64,000 nucleotides of DNA from contig NC_026657.2 of NCBI RefSeq assembly GCF_000004075.3, forward strand, positions 29,172,408 to 29,236,407, written 5' to 3'. Position 1 is the first letter of the stretch. Each line of letters starts with the position of its first letter. The notes under the pieces were generated by a model. It had not been told where the DNA came from. It saw only the letters and a list, made by a program, of their open reading frames with translations, and did not search any database. Origin of the DNA: Cucumis sativus (taxonomy: Eukaryota > Streptophyta > Magnoliopsida > Cucurbitales > Cucurbitaceae). A program made the translations under genes and the position numbers. Shown here piece by piece: positions 21,044 through 33,421 of the stretch.

Positions 21044-22199
21044 GAGCAGCGTTGAAAACAAAGTCACCAAACAAATATAACTCGGTGGGAATGAGAAAGA
21101 GAGGTAACGCGAAGCCTAGAGGAATTGAGGAAGGTGAAGGGGGCAGAGACATAAAAGAGATGGATTCTTTATAGAAAAAAAAATAAAGGATAACGAATTT
21201 TATAGGAAAAAAAGGGAAAAATAAAATAATATAAAATAATATAAATATAATATAAGATTAAAAATTGAAAGAAAGAAAAAAGAGTAATGAGAGAGGGAGT
21301 GATGAATGTAAGGGTTAAGTACGTGCAGATATAATCTTAAAGCGTCCCTTCACAAAGCTATCGCCAGTTGTCGGGTCGGTTTTTCGGGGGCCCATCGCCT
21401 CACGCCACGAACTCCCTATAACCTTCTCTCTCTCTCTCTTACTGCCTTCCAAGTTCCAACAATCACACTATACCATCAATTTCCTTTTTCCTAATCAAGG
21501 TTAAAAAATATCTTTATTTCATACAAATATAGATAACAACAACAATGGTTTGCATGCATCTCAACCTCTTCATCGCTCTTCTCCAACTTACCACACTCAA
21601 AATACTTAAATACTTGGCAAGGATTGAAGCTACAACACCATATATTTATCCTTTCAACTCTAAATTTTCCTTCATATTGGACTTTGCTTGGACTAAATCC
21701 TACCTCCAATAAACAAAAATTCGGTGACATCTTAAAAACTAAATTCAACCATTATTGACAAGTTAAAATATTTATATTAATAAGTAACATCTTTATCATT
21801 TCTTTTTTAATAATTAAAAAACCAATTCATCTCATCATATGACGTCCAGCACATAAAATATAAATATTGAATGTCATACATTTATAATATATATTAGAAA
21901 ACTGGGACATTGAATCCACATTAGACTTGACTTTTGGGTGGGAGTAATGTACAAGAGTCGTTGTTGTAATTTTGTGGATCTTCGTGCCTGCAAGATCTAA
22001 GGATTGTCGCAGTGTTCAATTCAAAAAAAAAAAAAATATATATATATATTACAAAAAGGTAAAGAATATATATACACAAATATATTTAAATAATTGTATA
22101 TGTATGTAGATGTACTATGTACTATGTACTATGTCCTATGTGTGTGTATGCATAGGTAAGAAAAAGAAAAAGGAGAAGGAGAAGATTAAAAGAATTTGA

Positions 22200-22400
22200 A
22201 ACTGAAGTGGAGTCCAGCTCTTCCTTGGGTGGCTCTTTCACATACACATTAATAATGATAATTAAGTGAATGTGCAATCTGAATCCCAACTCCCCAGTCT
22301 CCTCCTCATATTGCTTCTCTTTTACCATTTTCCCATCACTCAAACTGTATACTACACCTCTAGTTGTATACCTGACAAACCAGCTGGCCATTTCATATTT
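22200..22400. promoter_or_regulatory. Conserved non-coding island (unit B, distal)
   Basis: This is the counterpart of 17940-18160, about 1.2 kb upstream of the minus-strand start codon. The two copies share a string of short identical blocks separated by small indels. No conserved reading frame links them. Confidence 0.5.
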
Positions 22401-22430
22401 AATTTCTCTTTCAAAACCTTCTAACTCCAA

Positions 22431-24160
22431 ATTGATTCTTCTTTTTTTACTAATTCAAATTACCCATATACTTCCCGAGGAAATAAGGGGACAAAACGCC
22501 AGGTTTAGGCCCACATGGAGGTACCAATCTTGCATTAAATATATGAAAATGTCGCCGACACTTAGCTTATAAATCAAATTAAAGCACAAATCTTTGTTAG
22601 GACACCACTTTAATTTTCTCTTCAAAGGATTGTTTTAATTTAGGAAAAAATCCTCTGACTATCTGTCCGCGTTATGCTTAGTTCCACTCACGTCACTCAC
22701 TCATCTCAATTTCAAAAGAAGAAAGAAAGAAACGAAGTGATATGTGTTGTATGATCTTTGGTTGTTGTTGAGTTCTATTTTTAGTTTGTGTTAAGTTACG
22801 TAGTATATAGTGTTTAAATGTTGATAATGAATGTATAGAGTGACGGTGGCCGACAGATCGTAACATTTGAGTTTTTAGAAAGAGAGAGAGAGACGGTGAG
22901 AGGTTTGGTAACAAACTTTGTTTTTAGTGCAATCATTGCTTTTGTTTTCTTATTTTTTTTTCCCCTTAACGTCTAATGTTTTCATCTTCCTCATCACCGA
23001 CATCAATGGTTATTCATCACACTCCCCTATTTCTTAACCAATTTCCCAAGCAGACCTACTTCTTTTTTTCTTAATAAATTGTGAGCTCTAAAAAATTATT
23101 TTTAAAAATTAAAAAAAATATTCGTCCCTTTATTCGAGAATTTCACAATCAACCTTATTTTCAAAATTAATCATGGATTTGGAAAACTTTTTTTTTTTCC
23201 CTTTTGATAATCATGTGTGAAAGTCAACAAGACTTCGCTGACTTTTCGAGGGTAACCAATTACACACCTTGAGAATATTTTTAGTGGTAAAAAGAAAGGA
23301 AAAGAAAAGTTTACATCTATCATAATCAAGATTCCTTGGCAGGTGTGTCACTGTCATACTTTGCAACATTTTACATAACCATTGCAGTGAAAATTAACTA
23401 TAGCTTTATTAGAGTTTAGATTCTATTTTACTACGTTTTAGTTTTCACAATTAATTTCTAGGATTTGGCGGTTTTTTTTTTCTTTCTCGTTCACGGGATT
23501 CTCTTAGATTTGCACAATATGTATTTTCTTTTAACACAATTGAATTACTCATGAGGTCAATTTATGTAGATAAATTTTAATAAATTGGAATATAAATATC
23601 CAAGTTACAATTTTGTAGACAAATGGTGCAATTATAATTCATTGTACAAAATATAGAATGTTGTCAATATTGGTAAGGCATGTAGTCCAAGAAGAAGAAA
23701 AGTAAAGGCCCATTTTTAATAGTGAATTGATGGGTCGGGAAGGCCCATTTTAATAAGCCCACTTCGTAAACGAGTTCGTTATTGTGTACATTCATATTTA
23801 AAGCATATTGAGTTAAAGTTGAAAAACAAAGGAATAAAAATAATGTAAAGTATGGTAAAAATCAAAATTGGGGAATATTAAGAAGAAAAAATCAAAATTG
23901 AAAACATAATGAAGGGAATTAGATCGAGAGGTGTAAAGAGAAGGGGAAAGGAATAGAGGAGGCCTCAATTTTCAAAAAAAGAAGAGAAGAAAAGAAAAAG
24001 AGGTTCATTAGGGTGATGATGAATGGATGGATATGGAATATTGATGAGAAAGGACAGCACGGGAAGTTTCCTAGTAGTTGCCTTTGCATATACCAACAAG
24101 TTATCTAATAAAATGTTTGATTAATTATATTAATTATTCATTTAATTTATTGGAAACTTC
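22431..24160. other. Intergenic region
   Basis: I find no gene. The DNA is AT-rich with several A and T homopolymers (for example near 23188 and 23474). A GA-rich stretch at 23930-24005 has no coding features. Confidence 0.5.
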
Positions 24161-24169
24161 CATACTCTT

Positions 24170-24451
24170 CACGTGATATGCACGTGGACATCCCATCTTC
24201 TAACCCTTTTTTTTTTTTTTTTTTGACAATTTGAATTTCTACTCTGTTTTGTTTTAACTACTCAAATATTTTAGTTGTAGATATAACATGTAAAGATTTG
24301 ATTATGTAATTACTATCAATGCAATATATAAACAAGGGTAAAACGGAATCAATAAAATTTTAAATTTATCATCCATTGATGTTTGTTATTATTTGTTAAA
24401 ACATTCAGTCCAAATCTATTTGTCTGTAACTGTAGTGAGATTTGACACGTG
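24170..24451 (+). promoter_or_regulatory. Three G-boxes upstream of the universal stress protein gene
   Basis: Perfect CACGTG hexamers lie at 24170-24175, 24181-24186 and 24446-24451. The last reads GACACGTGGA, an ABRE-like context, 216 bp before the ATG. The first two are 11 bp apart, one helical turn, so they could be bound on the same face. This predicts control by bZIP or bHLH factors (inference). Confidence 0.6.
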
Positions 24452-24661
24452 GACGGCAGAGATGCAATATCACGCTCGGTATCAACTTTGCAAAGGAATT
24501 GTGTTCCTTCTTTCCCTCAGACGCTTGTCCCGTTATTCCTCATTTTTAAGCAATTCGAGCTCCGCCTTGTCTCTTCCCTCATCCTTTCCAACTTACTGCT
24601 CCTCCTTCCACAAAACCAACGCCTCAAAGAAGAAGAAGAAGCAACACCAGAAACCTCAAAA

Positions 24662-25465
24662 ATGGTGAAGGATCGGAAGATCGGAGTGGCTCTCGATTTC
24701 TCCAACAGCAGCAAAAATGCTCTCAGATGGGCCATTGACAACTTGGCCGATAAGGGTGACACTCTCTTCATCATCTACGTTAACCCCAATTCACTCGAAG
24801 AATCTGCCCATCGCCTCTGGGCTGAATCCGGTTCTCGTCAGTAATCAATCCTCTGTTTCTTTTTTCTTCTTCTTCTTGTTTTTTTTTTTTTTTTTTTAAA
24901 TGCTTTTCTCCTATACTCTTTTTGTAAATCTCGATCACGGTTTGGGTTTTTGCCAGCTTTGATTCCGTTGTCGGAATTCCGAGAGCCTGAAGTTCTAAAG
25001 AAATACGATGTCAAAATCGACATCGAGGCCCTCGATATTCTCGACACTGGAGCTAGACAGAAAGAGGTACACAATCTACAATGGGTTTTGATTTTTGAAT
25101 TTGAACTCTAGATTTATGTTGGAGTGTGATTTTGAAATTAAACTACGATTTCAGATTACGGTTGTGTCGAAGCTGTACTGGGGAGATGCAAGGGAGAAGA
25201 TTGTTGATGCAATCGAAGATCTGAAGCTGGATTCTCTAGTAATGGGAAGCAGAGGATTAAGCACCATTCGAAGGTTTGTCTTCTTTTTCCTCTTATGAGA
25301 ACGATGAATCGGTTATTGTAAATTACGAACAATTTCTTAGTGGGAAAATTTCTGTTTGGCTGATCGGAAAACAGGATTCTTCTTGGAAGTGTTAGCAACT
25401 ACGTGATTACTCATGCTCCTTGCCCTGTTACAGTCGTCAAGGATTCAAACTTCCCGCATCATTAA
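24662..25465 (+). CDS. Universal stress protein (UspA family), ATP-binding type
   Basis: Four exons (24662-24836, 24957-25066, 25155-25273, 25375-25465) join in frame to 164 residues, a normal length for a single-domain plant USP. The first donor is C|GTCAGT, chosen because only it restores the GSPLIPLSEF reading. The N-terminal strand is [20 protein letters not shown]. The C-terminal signature G-2x-G-9x-G-S is intact as [15 protein letters not shown], split by intron 3, so nucleotide binding is expected. The ending CPVTVVKD is typical of PHOS32/PHOS34-like members. These are soluble dimeric proteins linked to stress responses. Their precise target is not known. Upstream G-boxes suggest stress or ABA control. 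A long T-rich tract in intron 1 is the only oddity. Confidence 0.95.
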
Positions 25466-27689
25466 GGCCTGAAATCGGTGATTACTGGGTTTTGTTCTTA
25501 AATCGAGTGACCTTATTTATTAAACATTACGCCTAAATTACTGAACTCCTGAAAATTCTAAAAAATTCTGTTTGTGTCTTCGAAAAACCTTGGCTTCCCT
25601 GTTTGGAGGATAATAAAATATTTGAAGAATAATTTGAATTTTGTCATCTCTGCCTTCACTTCATTGTTTAATCCATTGCAAGTTGAGTGAATCTTGGGCT
25701 CAATTAAATGGGTTACTATTCATTGATTAGCAGCCAGCGGATTTAATGGCAATTAATTCACTATCAAATGTATTATGTTTCATGTTCAAGATTTAAATAT
25801 TTTCCTGAATGGCATTATCTTATTAGCTTCTTATTAGGTAATTGGTATAATGGGTACCTCAATATTATATTCAAGAACTGACCCCCCCATGTGCTCTGTT
25901 TTCTTTAGGACTGCCCCTCTGATGATTGTTTTTTCTTTTCTTTTCATTTCTGAAAATGTTATTATTTAAAAGAAAGAGGGTTGTCTATACTTATTGAAGG
26001 CATTTAAATTGACATTCTAGTTGTGATGCATTGTCATTTTTCATAAATTTGTGTTTTGGATTTTAGTTGCTAGAAATGATAAGAATGAATAGGTTGATTT
26101 ATATACAAGTGCTTTATATTTGATATATCTACTTGCTGAGGTGTGATAGTGAAATTGAAATTTAAGTGGGAGGGAAAAATTGAAAACTTCAGCTATTGAA
26201 TTTGGAGAAAATGAAATGGCATAAATCTCTTCACAGCCTAAATTCTCAAATTTGATTATGTTATGTTGTTGTTTTATTTCTATATATTCAATTTAACCAA
26301 TGATGTTACTTTCAATTGTATTCTTTTGTTTTTTATCCCAATGTGTTACGTGTTTGAAGTTATCTAATCTAAGTACAAGTAAACTACTTTTATATATACT
26401 TTATAAATAAAATGTAAGTAAACTATTTTCTAATAGTCATTTTAAGAGAGATTTTTAGGTCTTGTTATTAGTTTTTGGATCAAATTTATTTTTGTTGATA
26501 TTTAAACAGAATTTCTCATCGACTAAGATGAATAGTTTCTTCTTTTGAAAACAAACGATTAAGATGAATACTTCTTTGTTCAATTAATCAGAGAAGAAAA
26601 CCACGTTAGAGAAAAGAATTAACATATATTTTGATTGTCTACAAAAATAAAACTCTATACAAATCCAAATAGGAATAGAGGAAGGAAAATAAACCACAAC
26701 AGTAAAAGCAATTAGATTCACAGAAGTTGCCCAAGAAATTGAATTCCAATTTCCAACCAAATGTTATATTCATTTGAAAATTTTAATACTATTATAAAAT
26801 TGACCAAAATGAATTGGAATCGGTTGCTTTCAACTTTATATTTTCAAGTTTATCCTCAAAGATTGAAAATTGGTTCAAAGTTGTGCTTAACTTCCCACCT
26901 AAATCAAGTTTAATAGCACAGTGGTTGGTACGAAATCGCTCTAACCTTTTACATTTTGGGCAAAAAACTACTTATAGGCATTTCACAAATGATATATTGC
27001 TTTAAGTACGAACTAGTAATTATATGGCATCAAATAAATTTATAATTTATAATTTGCTTTAATGAATAAGATTAATACAATATTAATGTATAGTGTTTTT
27101 GGTTTATATGATTATAATTACCAAAAAAACAGTTCCTGAAATTTCCTTATGTATGAAGGCACTCTGAAAATCAACCACCAAACCACCAGAACCAATGGGA
27201 AGCATTTAGAATGGGAATTTTGCTTGAAGCTGTTGTCTCCAACCAAACCATTCTAATTCTTAATGATGAAAAACATACTAATTTGTATCCATTTTATGGA
27301 ATTAAATTTGATGAACCGTCCATTGCAAGACTACATTACTTTCTATAAAAACATATAAAAATGAAAATGCTGTATATAATATATGCTTCATCTAATTACA
27401 TTTCTTAAGTAAATTAAAACTCCAAAGTAAAGCAACCGTAATTAATTACTTAAATGTTAACATATTACAATCAAATCCCATTTGGTTTTGAATTTTTTGT
27501 TTTCAAATCTCTCCTACTGGGGACCAGAAAGCAACATTAACATTAATGGAGAAATAGGCTCTTCATGAGTTGAAGCAAGTATCAATAATCATTTCTTCCT
27601 CTTTTACACGCATATAAACTATAAACTTACCGCGCTGATGCTGCTTCTTCTAACCTCCACAAAAAATTCTGGGTTGGTTAAAAACTCTG
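25466..27689. other. Intergenic region between the USP and RopGEF genes
   Basis: It holds the USP 3' UTR and the RopGEF promoter. The rest is AT-rich, and I see no gene. An open frame at 26814-27005 has no recognisable motif. Confidence 0.5.
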
Positions 27690-30688
27690 ATGGACTTAAC
27701 CTTCACCCACCAACAACATACTGAACCGATTCCACTTACAAATCTTTCCCCCACCCCCTCCGTTTGCTTCAACCCTTTTTCCAATTTGGGCAACTGGGTT
27801 TCCAAGTCCGCTCGAAAACTCTGCCACAGGCCTCGATTCTCATCTGGGTTTTGCTGCAGAGGGCTGGAATACAGGGGAATGGTCGTGAATAACTCTGCGT
27901 TTTTGGAAGTTGTTGCTATGGAAATTGAAGTAAAAGAAGAGAAGTGCGATGTGTTTGATGAAAAGACTGCCTCAATTTCAAGTTCTGATTTGTTGAAACC
28001 TGTGGAAACAGAGGAGGTGGAGGAACGGAGTTTGAAAGATGAAGAGTCGTCGTCGTCGTCGTCTTCTTCTTCTTCCTCTTCCTCTTCCTCTTCCTCTTCC
28101 TCTTCCTCTTCCTCTTCTTCAACATCAGCAGCTTCAATGGGATGGCCTCTTCACGAAACGGTGGTTGAAGGTGAAGAAGACAGAGTGGTGGAGAGGGAAG
28201 TGTCAACAGACTCAGGTATGGTGATGGTGACGTGTTAATAGCACAAGATGAATTAATGATATTGTGGATTTGTGGTGATGAAATTTGATGATGATTTTTA
28301 GAAACAGAGATGATGAAAGAGAGGTTTTCAAAGCTGTTGCTGGGTGAAGATATGTCAGGGAGTGGAAATGGAGTCTGTACTGCTTTGGCTATATCCAATG
28401 CCATTACCAATCTCTGTGGTATGTCAACACCTTTAAATCCTATATATATATATTATCAAAAAGTTTTCTAATCAACTCATGTTTATTCTTAAATTTTTAA
28501 TTTCAGGGCATTCCATTCTAAAAAACGCCTTGTTGCACTTTTATCGTATTCTCAATTTCTACTAAACTCACACACTACTTTCAAAAAAGATGTCAAGAAC
28601 AAAAATCTCTTACCATTCACTAGTTTTCACCACTAAATATATAATTGTAATTATTTTGAATTAATTAATTGAAATAAACCCAAAGAAGGGTGTAAAGATT
28701 TTAATCTTTTACCTCAAACACATGTCAATTATTATTGCTTAGTTAGATTTTTTTTTCTAGTTAAAGTACATAGAGATGAATGGATGAGTTCAAATTTGAA
28801 ATCCACCTTTTTATTGTCTATTTGTTTGTATATTTTCAAATCTTTGCAAACTTATTTACTTCTGTAACTAATAACTTTGTTGGTTGAGAAATGAGCTTTC
28901 AATTTTTAATTATTTATAATTTTCATGAATATGTATTGTCCAAATGGCTAATGGTATACTATTAGTAAATTGTTTTCTTCTTCAGCTCAGCGAATGATTT
29001 TGCTAACTTATTTATGACTATGTGTCTGATTCTGATAAAGTAAGTGAGAATTGGTTAAAATGTATACTTCAACTTAAAGGGTTAAGAATATCCTATCATT
29101 TTGTTTATCAAAATAATAAAAGTTTTAACCCAAGAATAAAGAAGAAAATTCTGATGGTTGGGTTGTTGAACTTGAAGGCAGTGTATTTGGACAGTTATGG
29201 AGATTAGAACCTTTGGAAGCAGAGAGAAAAGCAATGTGGGGAAGAGAGATGGAATTTTTGCTTTGTGTTAGCAATCACATCGTTGAACTGATTCCCATTT
29301 GGCAGACATTCCCAGATGGAACCAAGCTTGAGGTTCATTTCACTTCATTTCAGTTCAATTCAATTCTATCTATTACCAAAAAAAACTTAGTAGTCTTTTA
29401 TTTTCTTCTTTCTTTCCATCATCATCACTCACCAGATCATGACTTGCCGCCCCCGTTCAGATCTTTACGTCAATCTCCCAGCTCTTCGCAAACTAGACCA
29501 CATGCTCCTCGTAAGTTCATATTTAAACTAAATACCCTCTTTTGTTTCTTCCTCACTAAAGTTTTCATAATTTCCACTGCAGGATATCTTGGACAGTTTT
29601 GTTGATTCTGAGTTCTGCTACATTGATCAAGGGATACTTGCCACGGATCAAACCGATGCCTCTTCCTCTTTCCGTAAACTTCTCGAGCGCCAAGACGACA
29701 AATGGTGGCTCCCTATTCCAAGAGTTCCTAATGGAGGCCTCTCTGAAGCTTCAACAAGGCACCTACAACACAAGCGAGACTGCACGAATCAAATTCTTAA
29801 AGCTGCCATGGCCATCAACTCTGTTACTTTAGCTGACATGGACGTCCCCATTTCATATTTGGAAGGTCTTCCAAAAGTAAGCCAATTGTATAATTTAAAC
29901 ATACTATATCATTTAATGCAACATCAACATCATCGATACCCTGTTTCAGAATGGAAGAGCTAGCTTGGGAGAAGCGATTTACAAGTACATTTCTTCAGAT
30001 GAATTTTCCCCTGCTTTGTTATTGGAATGTCTAGACATATCTTCTGAACACCAAGCCATAGAAATAGCCAACCGAGTTGAGAGCGCAATGTATGCATGGC
30101 GCACCAAAGGAATAGCCTCCAATAATTCAAAATCGTCTTGGGAAATGCTTAAAGAACTGATGATCGATGCAGACAAGAGCGAAGTATTAGCTGAAAGAGC
30201 AGAATTAGTACTTCTTTGCCTCAAGCAACAGTTTCCTAATCTCCCTCAAACAAGCCTAGACATGAGCAAAATCCAATACAACAAGGTGGGTGTGTTTCTT
30301 TCTTTGTCTGTTACCATACTGAGAATTTTCCAATAAAATTTGGTTCTTTTTTGTTGTTGTTGTTGTTTAGGATGTCGGGAAAGCTATACTAGAGAGCTAT
30401 TCAAGAGTGCTGGAGAGCTTGGCTTATAACATTGTGGCACGTATTGAAGATCTGCTTTATGTGAATGAATTGACGAAGCATTCAGATCAAATTCCTGGGA
30501 TTTCCCAACTGGGAATTGTTGCTCATAATAGCAGTAATCGAATACATATCTCGATGCCATTTTCCACTTCTCCTTACAACACGAATTTCATAAAACCCAG
30601 TTTTTCGTCTGTGGATCTTGTTGGAACCAGATCGCCCATACCCAAACCTCCGCAATGTGGTCTTGAAGAATCAGAAAAATCTGACTAA
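27690..30688 (+). CDS. RopGEF, PRONE-domain guanine nucleotide exchange factor
   Basis: Seven exons (27690-28215, 28302-28418, 29178-29332, 29436-29510, 29583-29876, 29950-30285, 30371-30688) join in frame to 606 residues. The variable N-terminus (1-175) holds a run of 25 serines at 120-144. The PRONE domain runs from about 177 ([18 protein letters not shown]) to about 540. It includes [70 protein letters not shown] and [25 protein letters not shown] proteins catalyse GDP release from plant ROP GTPases at the plasma membrane, usually downstream of receptor-like kinases, and direct polar growth and ROS signalling. The C-terminal tail (SPIPKPPQ) is short. In this family the tails regulate activity, often through phosphorylation. 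Exon 3 starts after TTGAAG because only that acceptor keeps frame. The exact subfamily number is not assigned. Confidence 0.96.
28047..28121 (+). repeat. Coding serine microsatellite (TCG/TCT/TCC) in the RopGEF gene
   Basis: The tract reads five TCG, four TCT, then alternating TCC/TCT hexamers, and it encodes 25 consecutive serines. The hexamer portion is a nearly perfect TCCTCT repeat and is likely to vary in length between individuals. Confidence 0.9.
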
Positions 30689-30827
30689 TTACAAAGTTCT
30701 CTGTAGAATAACACAATACAAAGATTCAAAGGAAAGCATACTTCGTCTGCTGTAAATTTGGATTTTCAATATTGGTTTAAGAAATATAGTTATGATTAAA
30801 GTATATGCACCTTTCAATTTCAAAGAT

Positions 30828-30899
30828 GTCGTTGTAGTATAGTGGTAAGTATTCCCGCCTGTCACGCGGGTGACCCGGGTTCGATCCCCGGCAACGGCG
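30828..30899 (+). tRNA. tRNA-Asp (GUC)
   Basis: This is a 72-nt cloverleaf. The acceptor stem GTCGTTG pairs with CAACGGC (one G-U pair) and the discriminator base is G. The D arm is in TAGTATAGTGGTAAGTA. The anticodon stem-loop CCCGCCTGTCACGCGGG carries GTC. The T arm CCGGGTTCGATCCCCGG contains the B box GGTTCGATCC. No intron is present and CCA is not encoded, as expected for a eukaryotic nuclear tRNA. Upstream is AT-rich. A T-run downstream (CTTTCTTTTTT) could serve as the Pol III terminator. It lies about 140 bp after the RopGEF stop codon. Confidence 0.98.
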
Positions 30900-32521
30900 T
30901 TTTATAAAAATTCCTTTCTTTTTTCTATACTTCCAACAAGTTATAGGAGACGGGTTCGATTCTGTCAAGTCCCAATGTTTAAAATGTTAATGGGTGAGAC
31001 GACATCTGTTCACTTTATTTTTTGAAGTATTTAATCTAAATTACACTTTAAAGGATTTCTTTTTGCCCTTCACATTCTCAATAACTATCTATTGATCTTG
31101 CCCTCCAAAATATCTCTTTCTTATGTTACATTTTTCTTTGATTCCTAATTTTTCTTCTTATCATTTCATACACTATCATTATTTATAGCTCTATTTTTTT
31201 AATGGAAAAAAAAAATTCTAAAATTTTTTTATACACATCCTTTAACAAATACATTCCCTTTATAACTGCAGTTCAAATTTCATTTTGTTAAAGAAGTTAA
31301 ACTCTTTCATAGGGAACACTAATTTTTTGTTTTTGCTTTTATATGATTAAAAATATATTTTATTTATAAAATTCTTTTAGAAGATATAATTTATACTCAC
31401 ATTTTGTTTAGAGTATTAGATTACAATATATGAATTCTTTCTAGTATTAGATTAATGAATGTACTTAATACTCTATTATTATTGAATTTGATTCAAAATT
31501 ATTTGAATTTCATTTTAAGAAAATATAATTTCTAACAAATTTCATTTTAAGAATAAATAATTTCTAAAGTTGAAGGTACATACATATAAATATAATTGAT
31601 TTTTTCTTTTTAATTTTGATTTTTTCTTTTTAATTTCTCGTTTCTCCCTGTAGATAACCTAACCTATTTGATAATACCTTATGAACATTCGATTTTTTAA
31701 ATAAAAACAAGATTTTTGTATAAACAGTCCGCATTTCCATCTTTTACCTTTACATTTCCATCAATCGACATCGATATGTTCACATTCTTATCGATCTAAT
31801 ATTGACATAAGAGACGAATTGACCTCATATTCAACTTTATCATGTAACACAACTCACATCAGGCCAGTTCACATAAAGATGTCTTTTAACATGTGGCAAT
31901 AATTTTTAATTGGAGGTAGAGTTTCAAAACGCAACCTCTTTTACTTTAAAAGAATGTATATGCTGAAGTGGGTAAATTACCACAAACACATTTATGCACA
32001 CTTACACCAATAGAAGAAACATCTGAGAATTATACATTGGATAGGGTCATTAAAGTATAAGAAAAGATGGGATGAGTATATGAAGATAAGGATAAGACTA
32101 TATCCTATGCGCAAACAATTCCAGATTCTCTTGTCTTCATATCCATTTCTTACCAAATATATATTTTATATACAGACTTCAAATACAACTTGATAAACAT
32201 TCTACTTCTTTGCTGGAATGATGTTAATAACCATTATCATGATAGTGTAACATCCTCTTTTTAAGTACAACAAATGTTACGTATAAAAGTTTGAACCTCT
32301 CCAACTTTAAAAGTAGATGTCTCGACTACCATTTTGGCTGGTAAAATCCTGTATGATTCATCTCCATGTATTATATTTATTGTAATGGAGTGTGTGTTGC
32401 ACCTGCAAAAAAGCATATGAATAAAAGGATCTAATAGCTAACTTAACTTGCATTTTGAGATTAATGTTTGCTTTTAACCAAAGGATTTGTAGTAAAACCT
32501 TGATGGCGGGGTGTGAGTTTC
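30900..32521. other. Intergenic region
   Basis: No gene is supported. The DNA is AT-rich. The imperfect duplicate TGATTTTTTCTTTTTAATTT occurs twice in a row near 31599-31637. The right end must hold the 3' UTR of the minus-strand serine-rich gene. Confidence 0.5.
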
Positions 32522-33421
32522 TCAATAGTAAAGAGAGCCTGCATTTTTAGAACACAATAGAATGGAAATAAATAAGCGAAAGTCGGTTTCCATATAAAAA
32601 AGACAAGTAAATATTTTGAAATGTTATTCAATAAACCGTCGCAATCTAGCTGCTGTACTGAGAAAATTTTGGTTGTGACAAATAATCAAACACCTTATTG
32701 GCATATACCTTGCCACCAATTTCCTCTAGAAGCACCGCCAGAATCATCTTCTCCCCCATGATCTCTCTTTAACTAGCAACATAGAAGAGTATCGTTCAGA
32801 ACAAATAATGGATGATTTTTACAAAAAATAATGCGACACTCACAGGGGAGTTGAACCCAGTTGCTGGATTTTGAGTATAGACATCCTGACCACCATAGTA
32901 GATTGAAGAACTAAGATGACATGGGTTTGTTCTCTGTTCTTGATAAAACGAACCCATCTCTCTGCTTGATGTGCTCCCATTCTTGCATTCCTTATATTTG
33001 GAATTTCCTTCTAAACAAACAAACAGAGTTAGCAATAAACTTGCTCAAAATTTGGCTAATTTAGGTGCGAGATACATTTTACGAAGTCCAACAATTTGTG
33101 TGATGTAACTAACCAGTTTTGGGGAAGTATGAAAGAGCAGGTGATTTACCACCGACTTCGGAGTGCTGGCCGGAGGGCTTCCCCAAAGACAAAACCCCAA
33201 AAATAAGTTAAACCCACTGCTTAAAAGTGCATGAATATAGAAAGAATGAAGGGAGTGAAAGTAGCAACTAGATAAAACAAAGAATAATAATATACCTTGA
33301 AAGAAGAAGAGAAAACAGGGCCAAAAATGTGATTAGAAGAGAGTGAAGAAGTGTCTCTGATCCCAAAGAGATCAGAAGTGAAGGAAAAAGATGAGGCATC
33401 GGATGGTTTCTTCTCCGACAT
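32522..33421 (-). CDS. Small plant-specific serine-rich protein (SIS-like), five exons
   Basis: Five exons (33421-33296, 33177-33114, 33010-32844, 32766-32709, 32538-32522) join in frame to 143 residues. All donors are GT and all acceptors AG, and the last exon has only 17 nt (stop included), which explains why it is easy to miss. The N-terminus is SSFSFTSDLFGIRDTSSLSS followed by FGPVF. The middle has FYQEQRTNPCHLSSSIYYGG and QDVYTQNP. The tail is EDDSGGASRGNWWQGSLYY. I recall plant proteins with the same CHLSSSIYYGGQD and NWWQGSLYY blocks. One is the Arabidopsis salt-induced serine-rich protein SIS (At5g02020), but that link is from memory. It has no signal peptide or membrane segment, and its biochemical function is unknown. 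Confidence 0.82.

Larger units (their letters stand above)
18700..22400. repeat. Segmental tandem duplication, unit B (contains the 370-residue LPQEWTY gene)
   Basis: This is the second direct copy of the 13170-18160 unit, with the same island order but a shorter upstream interval. A T-homopolymer of about 21 bases lies near 19413-19433, between the ACGT island and the gene. Confidence 0.75.

Noticed and set aside
30777-30968. Minus-strand frame overlapping the tRNA
   Set aside because: It is a shadow of tRNA-Asp and its flanks.
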